Program-made: the position numbers and the translations under genes
Notes under the pieces: generated by a model
What the model was told of the DNA's origin: nothing
The model's database searches: none
The model's input: only the letters and a program-made list of their open reading frames with translations
NCBI GenBank assembly: GCA_947650285.1
Contig: CANTFL010000094.1
Location: forward strand, 62,001 to 126,000
Direction of reading: 5' to 3'
DNA: 64,000 nt
Source: Hyaloperonospora brassicae
Lineage: Eukaryota; Oomycota; Peronosporomycetes; Peronosporales; Peronosporaceae
In this document: piece after piece, positions 1 through 9,787 of the stretch
How the letters are laid out: each line of letters opens with the position of its first letter
How positions within the stretch are numbered: position 1 is the first letter of the stretch

Positions 1-323
1 TGGGTGCTCGACTTATTGGCTGACGTATACGGTACATCAACCAAGTTAACCACCAATCGCTTCTGGTCGCGCGCAAGGAGTGGTGAGCAAGAATCCTAAA
101 TAGGAGATTGTAGTTTAATATATCTAGACCAAGACAAAAGATAATTTACAAAGAAACTTTTCTATATTGAATAAAGTTCTTTTTTCTCTAACAGAGCTTC
201 CGAGCTCTGTTTACTTCCTCGCGCTTCCTCACGACATAAGTACGTGACGTCGGGACCACGCAGGCTTGTATTATGTTAACACAAGGTCTTACCAGTTATC
301 TGGCATGGGTAAGCCCCGCTACA
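1..323 (+). repeat. Gypsy A1 5' LTR, truncated and decayed
   Basis: The stretch ends in GCCCCGCTACA at 323. It is followed by CCTAATAGCACTGTG, which aligns with the post-LTR primer-binding stretch of A2 (CCTGGTAGCACTTTG). Upstream blocks such as the GCGCGCAAGGAGTGGTGA stretch near 70 and the GACGTCGGGACCA stretch near 247 match the gypsy A LTR. The sequence is far more diverged than the 3' LTR of the same element, and most of its stem-loops are lost. Confidence 0.75.
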
Positions 324-379
324 CCTAATAGCACTGTGTGGTCCGTTAAGCGATCACGACCACCTCATATGACATAAAC

Positions 380-1500
380 ATGTTAGATGAAACGAAATTT
401 TCACGCCACTCGTGAAGACTTTAACCATTTAAATGACATTCAATGAAGTCCGGTAGAACGTACGAGTTAAACCGTAGGCGAAACTGCCATTAGCGCCATG
501 TTGGAGTCTATTGATAGAGACTAGCAACATGCCGATATATACAGGTTCATTCAATCTGAACATGTCGCCTTTAGAGTGAAAGTAGACTTGTTTTACTAGC
601 AAATTTATTAACAGGCCGAGCAATTATAGAGAACTCGGTGCTCAACAGACAGAGCTGTTGAGTCAGAAGCAATTCAATGCTGCTATGGGTGGGACGACAC
701 AAACGCGTCGTCCTGAAACCCTAAAGATACCAAACTCCAATTACAGGGGATTCGAGGAAGATTCCCTGTTTTTATGGTTCGTCGAACTCGACAGAGTTAA
801 ATACGCACGTCGTATTGAAGTTGAGAAAATTAAACTTACATTTATTCAAACCCACTTTGCGGTACGTTCCTAGCCTTGGACCATAGGGCTGAAGATGAGA
901 GACCCAAATGCGTTTTAGTTGCTAGAAGCCTTTAACACCCGGCTTATACAAACGCTTAAATCGCCACAGGCTGAGTTCAGGGCTCGATAAGAGCTCGTGA
1001 ATCTCAAACAAGGTACGCGTGATGTGTACGCACGCGCTCAGCATATACGACTCCTTGCGAGTAGTATAACTGCAAACCCGGTAAATGAACATACGTTGAT
1101 TACTGTGTTCATGCAAGGGGCTCGCAGAAGGATCCGTCAGGAACCACCTGTAACGCTTATAGTTTAATATGCTTGACGAATCTATCTCATCTGCCGAGCA
1201 GAAAGACTATAGCATGAGACAGGCTCATGCTAGCTCGAGCTTGTATCACCCGCCAAGACGACAAGAGACTAGACTTTTAGAGCTAATGGACCTCTTTTCT
1301 ATTGAGAGCAAGAGACGTCTCTCTTCAAACAACAAGCGATTGAAGAAGTGCAATCGCTGCCAGAAGTTGGGACAATACGCTTATGATTGTAGTGCGTCAA
1401 GCCCAGTACGAGACACTACTGAGCAAAATAATCGGTTCTTTGCCAAAAATGGCAATGAGCGTAAGTCCAACGCTGTTGCAAAACCGCAACAGCTAAGCTG
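380..1500 (+). pseudogene. gag pseudogene of gypsy A1
   Basis: Starts with ATG TTA GAT GAA, matching the MLDEEDT start of the intact A2 gag, and is colinear with it to the end. It is broken into several frames; the longest pieces are 658-873 and 1169-1501. The C-terminal zinc knuckle survives as CNRCQKLGQYAYDC, with the His of the CX2CX4HX4C pattern replaced by Gln. Gag would form the capsid and bind RNA; this copy cannot. Confidence 0.85.
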
Positions 1501-1531
1501 ACCATCAAACAAATTCTCGAGGTCAGTAGGG

Positions 1532-1860
1532 GTGGAGCGCCCTACTGATTCAGCACCCTCAATAGAATTTGCAAATCTTTTGACGAAAGTTGCTCCAGAT
1601 ACACAATCTTTGTGTGTCTCTGCACCTGGTGATGAGATATCACTCATCAACTTAAAGTTGGTAGCGACAAAAGATTTGCCACTTCGTGCTCGCTTTGACT
1701 GTGGGGCGTCGGATAACTTTGTTCTTCGCCAGTCATTTGAGGGTCGTAGGCTCAAGTCCTTGAGCGCGCCGTCCTTCCATCGAGGATGACGGTGCGCCTT
1801 GCCACAGGCACATCAATAACAGTTTCGTAACGTGTTGTAGGGATACACTACACGTTAGAT
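1532..1860 (+). pseudogene. Aspartic protease fragment of gypsy A1
   Basis: Encodes a stretch aligned with the A2 protease region, including VAPDTQSLCVSAPGDE and the active-site-like motif FDCGASDNF. The reading frame stops near 1789. The DNA homology ends at about 1858, where roughly 400 bp present in A2 (including the second protease motif, ILGLPWL in A2) is missing and sequence resumes near 1862. The family-typical D(S/T)GA is DCGA in both copies. Confidence 0.8.
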
Positions 1861-2174
1861 GTAAAAAAAACTGTTGCCGCCTAAGGGCAACACGGCCATA
1901 CTGGTCGACTGGAGAGCCGACCTTAGAGGTTCGGTACCTGACTGTGGTTGCACAGCCACAGTCAGAAGACGTCGAGGGAATAAGTCCCCACGTACTTGAG
2001 GAAGGAATTCCTCAAGAGTCACTTGCTGAAGGATCAGGCCCTCAGCAACCTGTGGAAGCAAGTTCCCAGGAAGAAACCGAGACGTTGAACGTCTTGGTCA
2101 ATGACGGATCAAGCGTAGGCGCTTCTACGCTTGATCTGATTGTGCCTCCGAAGTTAACTTCGGAGATAACTTAG

Positions 2175-5051
2175 TTGCAAACGCTAGAACCGAAACGTTT
2201 CTTGCGTGATCTGCGTAGTGGCAAAGTCAAGCAGATCTGCATACTCGTCACAGAGGATGAGTATGTGGCCGATATTCGGTCGGCAACAGTATTTGCTGAG
2301 AACGAACGGGTTCTCAGCAGCTCATCGATGGACGAAAGCGTCCTCGATGAGAAGACTCGGATTAAACGATACACGTCTCAATCCTGGGAGTCACTTCAGG
2401 CAAATCCTTTGTATAAGGATTTGATCGAATTCAGGGATGTGTTCCCTGAATCCGTACCTTGCGAGTTGCCTAAGGGCAAAGGCACTCGACACGAGATCGA
2501 GCTCAAACCGGGCTCGAAGTACTGTGTCATGAAGCAGTGGCCACTGCCTCGTGAACTAGTACTAGCGATCGACAAGTTCTTTGCCGATCGCTTAGCAGCG
2601 GGTCATGTGAGGGAATCAACATCCCCTCACAGCTCTCCGACCTTCTGTGTGCGAAAGGCCACAGGAGGGTGGCGGATAGTGCACGCATTCAACAAGTTGA
2701 ATGCTTCAACGGTACCGGCTCAGACGCCGATACCGAGGAAGGACGTAATCATAGATGGTATGTCAAAGAGTACCATCTTTTCGTCCATGGATCTGATGGA
2801 TGGATTCTATCAGATCCTGATGCGTGAACGGGACGTCCCGTTCACGGCAGTGAGTACCCCCAGCGGGATGCTGTGGGAGTGGCTAGTGATGCCACAGGGG
2901 CTGAGTAATGCCCCTGCAACATTCAACAGATGTGTCACAAATCTGTTGAGACCGGTGCGAGACTTCGCACCGAGTTACTTCGACGATGTGTTCGTCCATA
3001 GCCGGGCTATGGACGGAAAGACGGACGTTGAAGTACACAGAACTTACGTTCGTCAGGTTCTTCAACTCATGCGCAAGCATAAGTTGTACGCCAACCTCAA
3101 GAAGTGCATATTCGCGGCTAGCGAGATACCACTTCTTGGGTGCATCGTGGGTAAACACGGCGTACGCCCTGATCCCGAAAAGATCAAGGCGATCACCGAC
3201 TGGCCAGTGCCAGTCGATGTCAAGGTGCTTCGTAAGCTCCTTGGGCTAGCGGCGTACTTACACAAGTACTCGCGCAACTACGCCGAGATGACTGTTCATC
3301 TTTCTTGCTTGCTCAAGGAAAATGTCAAGTGGTCATGGAACGCTGAGTGCCAGCGTTCCTTTGAAGGTATCAAGCAAAGCTTGATGCAGTCGCCGATCTT
3401 GGCGATTGCAGATCAGGACAGACCATTTCAGGTGGTCTGTGACGCCAGCGATTTCGCAATCGGCTGTGCGTTAATGCAGTTCGATGCAGATGGCTCGGAG
3501 CGCGTCATTTGGTATCAGTCGCGTCAGCTGCAAGCAGCTGAGCGCAAATACCCAGTGCATGACAAGGAACTCCTTGCCATGAAATACGCACTGGCTAAGT
3601 TTCGCGTCTATCTCTTGGGAGATAGACCGTTTGTTGTCTACACGGACCATGCGTCATTACGCACGGCCGTAAACAGCCCACACCTCTCGCAAAGGATGGC
3701 GAGGTCGCTGTCTTTCTTCGCGGAGTATAACTTCTCCGTGGAGTATAAACCAGGACGACTCAATGTCGTCGCTGATGCGCTTTCGCGCCAGCCCGATTTC
3801 GAGCCGGACGCACAATTCAACAGTGAGGATAAGCCCACTGTTGCGACACTGTCAGTCAGTGTCCCGCCGTCAAGTTTACTTGACGACGTACGAAAGGCAT
3901 ACGCAGAAGATAAGGATCTTCTGCGATTAATGGATCATCTGGTGAATCAATCCAGTAAATCCATGAGGGATTTACCGGCTTTGTATCGATCCTCATCGGA
4001 TCGGTATAGTACACGCAACGGATTGTTATATTATACAGCTGTTGCCGGCGATACGCCTCGTGTCGTCGTACCCACTCATCATGATTTGCGATTGCGCATC
4101 ATGTATGAGTGTCACGATGCCCCAACAGGTGGCCATCGTAGTAGAGAAAAGACTTACCTCACGGTAAGTCGCGACTTTTACTGGCCCCGCCAGTATCAGT
4201 TTGTTCGCAAGTACATACGTGCTTGCGAGGTTTGTCAACGGGTGAAGCCTAGTCCTTCATCCCGTGCGCCATTGCAGCCTCTGCCTGTTCCGACAGAGTG
4301 CTGGCAGTCCGTTTCAATGGACTTCGTCTTCGGGTTTCCCAAAGACGCTCACAAGAATAATGGTATTCTTGTGTTTGTTGACCGATTCAGCAAGATGGTG
4401 CATCTTGCTGCTGTCCCTGAGTCAATCAAGGCTCAAGGTTGTGCTCGTGTCTTTCTAGACACGGTCTTTAGACTCCACGGGTTACCCCGTGAACTCGTAT
4501 CCGACCGTGACCCTCGGTTCACGGCGGAATTTTGGCAAACCGTGTTCCGTTCTCTCGGAACACGATTGAAGATGTCTACTTCTGACCATCCCGAAACAGA
4601 TGGTCAGACGGAACGTGCGAACCGTGTCCTCGAAGAGATCCTTCGAGGATATGTCCACTCCTTTTCGAGTTGGAGCGAATTCCTACCCATGGTGGAATTC
4701 GCCATCAATAATTCGGTGCATGCTTCAACACAGCACACACCGTTTTACGTGAATGGCCTACGCCATCCACGTGTGCCCACCCTTCTAGAGTGTGACTCTT
4801 GGATAAGGGGGGAGGGACTCGCTCGAGCAAAAACCGTTTTGGCTCTTGCTCATCACGTGTCGACGCAAACGTCGTCACGTATGATGCCGATGTCGATCAG
4901 GTCTACATCGATGAAGAAGACCACCTCAATAATAGCGACGCTGCTATTATTGACTCGGATGATGATGACGATGCTGGTATATCCAGCATCGTCAACGATT
5001 ATTCCAGCGAGGAAGAAGACAACCTCGCTGAAGAAGAGAACAATCTCTTAG
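2175..5051 (+). CDS. pol: Gypsy A1 pol: reverse transcriptase, RNase H, integrase
   Basis: Long open frame that copies element RNA to DNA and integrates it. In order: RT (KATGGWRIVHAFNKLN about 2656-2704, DLMDGFYQ, SYFDDVFVHS with the catalytic YFDD at 2976-2987), RNase H (VVCDASDFAIGCALMQF about 3434; TDHAS about 3640), integrase zinc finger (GGHRSREKTYL to CEVCQRVK, about 4129-4250) and DDE core (MDFVFGFP about 4318, SDRDPRF about 4500, TDGQTERAN about 4600). The upstream in-frame TAG at about 2172 is CAG in A2, so this start is created by a nonsense mutation and is not a true initiation site. From about 4805 the frame is wrong because the G-run has six Gs where A2 has seven, so the last ~80 residues are spurious. 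Protein identity with A2 is very high, about 97% by eye. Confidence 0.93.
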   Translation: MQTLEPKRFLRDLRSGKVKQICILVTEDEYVADIRSATVFAENERVLSSSSMDESVLDEKTRIKRYTSQSWESLQANPLYKDLIEFRDVFPESVPCELPKGKGTRHEIELKPGSKYCVMKQWPLPRELVLAIDKFFADRLAAGHVRESTSPHSSPTFCVRKATGGWRIVHAFNKLNASTVPAQTPIPRKDVIIDGMSKSTIFSSMDLMDGFYQILMRERDVPFTAVSTPSGMLWEWLVMPQGLSNAPATFNRCVTNLLRPVRDFAPSYFDDVFVHSRAMDGKTDVEVHRTYVRQVLQLMRKHKLYANLKKCIFAASEIPLLGCIVGKHGVRPDPEKIKAITDWPVPVDVKVLRKLLGLAAYLHKYSRNYAEMTVHLSCLLKENVKWSWNAECQRSFEGIKQSLMQSPILAIADQDRPFQVVCDASDFAIGCALMQFDADGSERVIWYQSRQLQAAERKYPVHDKELLAMKYALAKFRVYLLGDRPFVVYTDHASLRTAVNSPHLSQRMARSLSFFAEYNFSVEYKPGRLNVVADALSRQPDFEPDAQFNSEDKPTVATLSVSVPPSSLLDDVRKAYAEDKDLLRLMDHLVNQSSKSMRDLPALYRSSSDRYSTRNGLLYYTAVAGDTPRVVVPTHHDLRLRIMYECHDAPTGGHRSREKTYLTVSRDFYWPRQYQFVRKYIRACEVCQRVKPSPSSRAPLQPLPVPTECWQSVSMDFVFGFPKDAHKNNGILVFVDRFSKMVHLAAVPESIKAQGCARVFLDTVFRLHGLPRELVSDRDPRFTAEFWQTVFRSLGTRLKMSTSDHPETDGQTERANRVLEEILRGYVHSFSSWSEFLPMVEFAINNSVHASTQHTPFYVNGLRHPRVPTLLECDSWIRGEGLARAKTVLALAHHVSTQTSSRMMPMSIRSTSMKKTTSIIATLLLLTRMMMTMLVYPASSTIIPARKKTTSLKKRTIS

Positions 5052-5848
5052 CAGTGCGCACGAAGCGCACTGAAAGACAAAACAACAAGTCAGCAGAGAA
5101 CTTCCTGCTGACTCGAGAGGCGGTAGTCCGTTTCGTTCAGGACTCCATCGCAAACGCGGTGGACCGTCAGAAACGGAACGCAGACAAGAATGGAAGAGCA
5201 AATGTTCTTTCATTTAAAGTTAACGACCTAGTACTACTGTCTACGGTAAACTTTCCTGGACATGCAGTCACTAGTGTCGGCAGTAGTAAACTACTGCCGA
5301 AATACGTTGGGCCATTTCGAGTGTTGCATCGCAAGGGCAATGCATACACGATCTAATTGCCACGTAAGATGCGCACGCATCCTACGTTTTACGTGGGGAG
5401 GCTCAGGCCGTACTGTCAGTACGAGCCTTCTTCTTTCGATGAAGATAGCCCCCACGTTCAAGAACATCCATCAAGTTCTTGCGTTCGCGCTCCAGACGAT
5501 CCGTCTGGTCGCGCAGATATGATACCTCGGTATTCAACCGAGTTATCTCTCCGCGAGCTGTCGCCAGCTCGCCGAAAAGGAGCGGACATCCCGCTCGACC
5601 TGAAGCTGCGCTGTGGCATAATCGGCGCGATCCCTCGCCCGATCAGCCTCGTGACCCTTGCGGTTCTTCCGCACGGTATCTGTCAAAGCGTAGCGCCGAT
5701 CGCGATCGTGCTTCAAGTCATCGCGCAATTCATCGATTGCGCGATCCATCTCGTAAGGGTCGAGATGGTGAACCGAATCATCTGGAGGAGGTCTTTCCTC
5801 CTCCACCACATCCTTTGGTGGATGCGCACGGTGATCAACGCTTTCTAG
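4799..5848 (+). pseudogene. Gypsy A1 pol C-terminal part: acidic linker and GPY/F module
   Basis: Second frame of pol after the G-run shift. It holds an acidic stretch (IIDSDDDDDAGI, SEEEDNLAEEENN, about 4945-5045), a basic region, and the integrase-associated GPY/F-like motif YVGPFRVLHRKGN (about 5302-5340). A TAA at 5354-5356 interrupts the frame where A2 has an open codon; it then continues to 5848. The acidic insert between the DDE core and GPY/F is present in A2 too, so it is a property of the family. Confidence 0.85.
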
Positions 5849-6030
5849 TGGAGCGTATCTTGAATCACCGTGACGATTCAGGATCAAGAACGAGCTACCT
5901 TGTCCAGTGGCGGGGGTATCCACCCTCTTGGAACAGCTGGGAGCCCCGCTCTCAGCTGTTGATGGATGTTGAAGGTCTCGTCCGCCAGTATGACGAGACT
6001 CATCCGATTGGTCCGAGAGCCCATCGGTAA
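5479..6030 (+). CDS. Chromodomain frame of gypsy A1
   Basis: Contains a chromodomain at about 5845-5990 with [28 protein letters not shown] and [10 protein letters not shown], the aromatic and acidic pattern that reads histone H3 lysine methylation and targets integration. Chromodomains of this kind end chromoviral integrases. It lies one base out of phase with the preceding pol frame, and A2 has exactly the same offset. The antisense frame 5543-6133 overlaps it on the other strand. Confidence 0.85.
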   Translation: MRSRSRRSVWSRRYDTSVFNRVISPRAVASSPKRSGHPARPEAALWHNRRDPSPDQPRDPCGSSARYLSKRSADRDRASSHRAIHRLRDPSRKGRDGEPNHLEEVFPPPPHPLVDAHGDQRFLVERILNHRDDSGSRTSYLVQWRGYPPSWNSWEPRSQLLMDVEGLVRQYDETHPIGPRAHR

Positions 6031-7012
6031 ACACACGCCCTAGGCGCTTGCAGACAAATTGCAAGTTTGCAATCGCGTCACGCATATCAGCCGAGATGTG
6101 TGCCCTTCCCCAGGGCGAACTTAGGGAATACACGTCCCTATGTGCACGTTGCGAGTTGTCAACACAACTAGCTCAAGGGTCTCCCCATGTGAGGCAAGGA
6201 ATGTCTGCCTCACTCGACAAACAGTGCAACCGGTACCTGGCACCGGTTGGCGTTCGCTTTTCGAACCTGAGGCGTGTCGCCTCAAGCTTCTTAAGCCACC
6301 CTTCTCGTCCAAAATTCTTTACGTTTTGGACGAACGCGTTCCACGCAGCCAAAAGCGAGGCCTTGTCACGCTTTTGGTTGCCGTTGTACCATCAATGATT
6401 AAGAAAGACATAGAGATAAAAATCTTCTTCAGCGCGAAAGTTCTTCGCGCTGGAACTCAAGCCGTGAAGCTCAGTTGCATCCAATAAGGGTTTTCGATGG
6501 TGTTGGCTTGTCTCGTGAGACAAGCCATTGATGAGCCGTTCGGGAAAACGCCACGGCTTCGACTCATCATGCATCAAAGTGGTACCTCTGTCGGTACCAC
6601 TGCTCCCAGAATGACGACGGCTCACGCCATCGTCATCACGCTCGTGCGAAGAAGCACGAGTCGGCGGTGGTAAGGAGTAATACTCCTCACCACTCTGATA
6701 ACCTTCATCATCACTGCCGAACAGACTGTGATGCGAATCACGAGTCCGTTCGTTCGGCAGTGGCCTTGGCTAATACTGAGGCGTCGCCGGTGATCGAGAC
6801 GCTTCTGGAGTATTGCCCGAGTCAGACACGTCTGACTCGCCAGAGTAGATGACCTCAATGCCGGGGTCATCATGCGCACGCGGTGTTGTACCGCGTGCAC
6901 CTGCAGCACCTGTTGCTGCAGGCGAAGAAGGAGCAGCAGACGAATAATCGTCTGCCGCAGAAGCTGGCACAGGCACAGAATCTGGGTGCCTTGCGTCACC
7001 CCGCATAGACAT
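5543..7012 (-). pseudogene. Antisense gene of gypsy A1, broken
   Basis: Broken copy of the 487-residue antisense protein of A2. Pieces read on the minus strand: 7012-6770 (N-terminus, MSMRGDARH, acidic [15 protein letters not shown]), 6625-6392, and 6133-5543 ([19 protein letters not shown] to [10 protein letters not shown]). The first piece ends because a TCG of A2 is TAG here. The order, start and stop match A2. It lies between the chromodomain and the 3' LTR and overlaps the chromodomain in antisense. Confidence 0.8.
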
Positions 7013-7131
7013 GTTAACTATGCGAGGTCAGGTGGAAAGTGAATGGAACGGACCCAACAAGTGCTCCCTGTCCCAATGGTGTCTAATGAGTGGGTACCAT
7101 ATTTTCGATAGTCATACAGTGACTATTAGTT

Positions 7132-7143
7132 AAGGGGAGGTGA
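7132..7143 (+). other. Polypurine tract of gypsy A1
   Basis: AAGGGGAGGTGA directly before the 3' LTR start TGTAAC. It matches the tract of A2 with one difference. Plus-strand DNA synthesis in LTR elements is primed here. Confidence 0.75.
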
Positions 7144-7536
7144 TGTAACGGGGCAGCCCGTTACATGGAATTGTCACTTTAAAGAAAGTATGACAATAGA
7201 GAATATTAAGCTGAATATTCTTTGAACAATATCACCGATAGTGGTGATATTTGTGAAGCGACCAAAGGGTCTGCTCATTGGTTGATATCTTGATGATATC
7301 AACCCACCCTTTGCCGCAGGACGCGCGCAATGAGTGGTGACGAGACGTCACCATAAACTCAGTTATATTAACCTAATTAAGTCAGGTTAAACAAAGAGAC
7401 AGTAACAAAAGACTTAATTATATCAATACAACAGTTTTACTTTTCCCTTATCTACGCTTCCTCGTTTGCCTCGTTTACGTCTGTCGGGGCACCAAAACCC
7501 TCGCGTTAAGTTCACGCAAGGGTGTGCCTCGTTACA
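7144..7536 (+). repeat. Gypsy A1 3' LTR (393 bp)
   Basis: Begins TGTAACGGGG and ends GCCTCGTTACA. The same inverted ends and internal blocks occur in the A2 LTRs (388 bp) and in the solo LTR at 16521-16960. It contains a chain of short hairpins, for example GGTTGATATC 7280-7289 with GATATCAACC 7295-7304. Loops differ between copies while most stems persist. Confidence 0.92.
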
Positions 7537-9787
7537 TATAGTGCATAACACAATCAGAGAGATAAGAAAAATCGCAGTCTATGACGCGTATCTCATCTCG
7601 AATGTAGCCAAATGAAGCAACAAGACGCTAAACTTTGTGCCCTCGACGCGTCGGACTACGAAGTAGACCAGGATGAAGGTTAAGATGTTTGTACCTAATC
7701 AGCTATGAAAATTGGGGACCTTGTTTAACCAGTTTGATTGCAAGTAGTGGAGTTGTTGTAACAAGATATTAGGCGTCATCACTATACCATTTTAAAATGA
7801 TGTAACTAAAGTATTGGTAAGATATGATTCAGAGCGATGTTTAGTGGTGTTTTTCTGACCTCTGTGTGAATTGTTTCTGTACTCGAGAAATAAGTTGACT
7901 GTAAAGAGGGCAGTGTTACCCGCAATACATGCTTTGCCTCCCTATAATTCGTAGGCAACATATTATTGTTCGCTTTGTTGTTATAAATCACACAATTTAT
8001 TTGCGATAAACGCTGAAAGAGTACTACTAATGTTGTGGATTAAATTAATTATTAAATGTGTGATCACTAATACAAGATAGCTTAAAAAACACAGAAGCTC
8101 ATGAAAAGTTACAGAGAACGTTTTTCCGAAAATTTGACGCTAAGAGTGTGAACCATAACAACCGAGTGCGGAAATTTACGTCCGACTTTCGTGCATTCAT
8201 TAGGAATGCAGGACACAGAGGCGTGTTGAGTTAGTATATAAAGTTAGGCTAATTTAAATGGCATATCATTGAATGCAAACTATAACCCCAGCGCTCATGA
8301 TGAATTTTGCAGACGGAACTGAAAATATAATAAATTGAAAGAACGAATGAAATAATCGATCAAAACTGTGCAGTTTGTATTACTTTTTTCCACCTAACTT
8401 ATGGTTTAAGATTGTAATTTACGTTCTATATTATGCTAGACCCCCAAAAATCACTCTAGTAAGCAAACAAAATCTACGACCTCATCCAGGTTGCTTAATA
8501 ACTTAATTGAATTAGGTTATTGATCGATACAGGATGTGAATAAAATCGAGCTGAACACGATCATTTTGATCCAACGCCGAATGGAATAGAGCGTAGATTG
8601 CAACTTTGGTCATATTTGGATCGTCATAAAACGATGGATACGCGTTTAATCTAGCTTATACACGCCAATATTTATATAGTGTGTCATCAATATGGGAATA
8701 TCACACATAATTTAGGGTTACTGGTACGCCTTACCACTCTTACCGATTTTCATTGTCTCCAATATGAACGGATCAAGCAATTTCCGGATCGCAATGAATA
8801 AGTGTGGACTTTGATGAAGCAACCCTGACGAACGACATGAGGGAAGACTATGTTGATAGTAATTAGCTGAAGTTGAAAGGATATTGGACGTATTTCAATA
8901 AAGTAAACACGTTTTAGTCTTGTAAATAATAACTAACTCACATTGGAATGATATAGACACGTTATAGTCATGAACACAATAATTTACTTAAACTACAGAG
9001 ACATATTGACCCGACGTGGGTCAACGAGGAAGAGTTAGACTGAGCTGATTAGTTACAAGGGTTTAGCCGAATTCAGGCAGAACGAAAACGCTTTGTAGCG
9101 ATGAAATAGCACGAATCAAAAACAATTTTCTAACGGTGATCATCTGTTTTTGTGAAATGATTGAAAATGTGCAAGTAGTCTTCGAAAATATACTTGAATG
9201 GAGTGAGACTGAGTAAGAAGAACAAACAAGAGGCTCAAAATGTGTTTCCATGATGAGTAGGGCTGTAAAATACTCGGAACAATAGACGGCGGCAGCGAAT
9301 GAGAAATTGATTCATTTATCAATCCATAATGTAAAAAAGATAAACATAATTAAAGATTACCCGGAGACACTTAATCATCGATGATATCACCGACCACAAG
9401 GGGTATAAACAATCCCGGGTTGTTTACGAACGAAACACGGAATTGTTTACGCCAAAGATTTGTAAAATCTAACATCAATCAAGCAATGGCCAATCATGGT
9501 ATTTTGGTAGGTTTAAAATTGAAGCCGCTATATACACCAGATCTAATATTCGCTGTTTTTACGTGTAAAAAGTTGGTCTAAAACATATCTAGATATCAGT
9601 GACGTTGATAGTACTTGAAGGATGTATAGGAGAGGTTTTTTAGCGGGATCAAAACGAGATTGCCGTGACTTTCGTTAAATATCGTAGGCCGACGAATCTG
9701 GATCACTGTCTCGCTGGGCCAAGGTGATGTAAGTTTAGTATTTACACTTAAAATTTTTGACATAAGCGCAATATTACAGCGCTTAAT
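7537..9787. other. AT-rich stretch without recognisable features
   Basis: Read on both strands. Only short chance frames are present and I recognise no domain, LTR boundary or RNA gene. It may be decayed repeat DNA. Confidence 0.5.

Larger units (their letters stand above)
1..7536 (+). mobile_element. Ty3/gypsy chromovirus A1, degraded, 5' end cut by window
   Basis: Full element order can be read on the plus strand: partial 5' LTR, primer-binding region, gag, protease, RT/RNase H/integrase, chromodomain, antisense gene, polypurine tract, 3' LTR. It is colinear with the young copy A2 at 31753-39727. Lesions include a broken gag, a deletion of about 400 bp at 1858-1862 that removes the second half of the protease region, nonsense codons at about 2172 and 5354, and one G fewer than A2 in the G-run at about 4805. 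Divergence from A2 is uneven: gag and LTRs differ strongly, whereas 1944-7000 is nearly identical. Confidence 0.95.

Noticed and set aside
2883..3158. Many 60-140-codon frames antisense to pol of both gypsy A copies
   Set aside because: Shadow frames produced by the coding strand and by the hairpin-rich symmetry. They lack the independent features that support the antisense gene at the 3' end.
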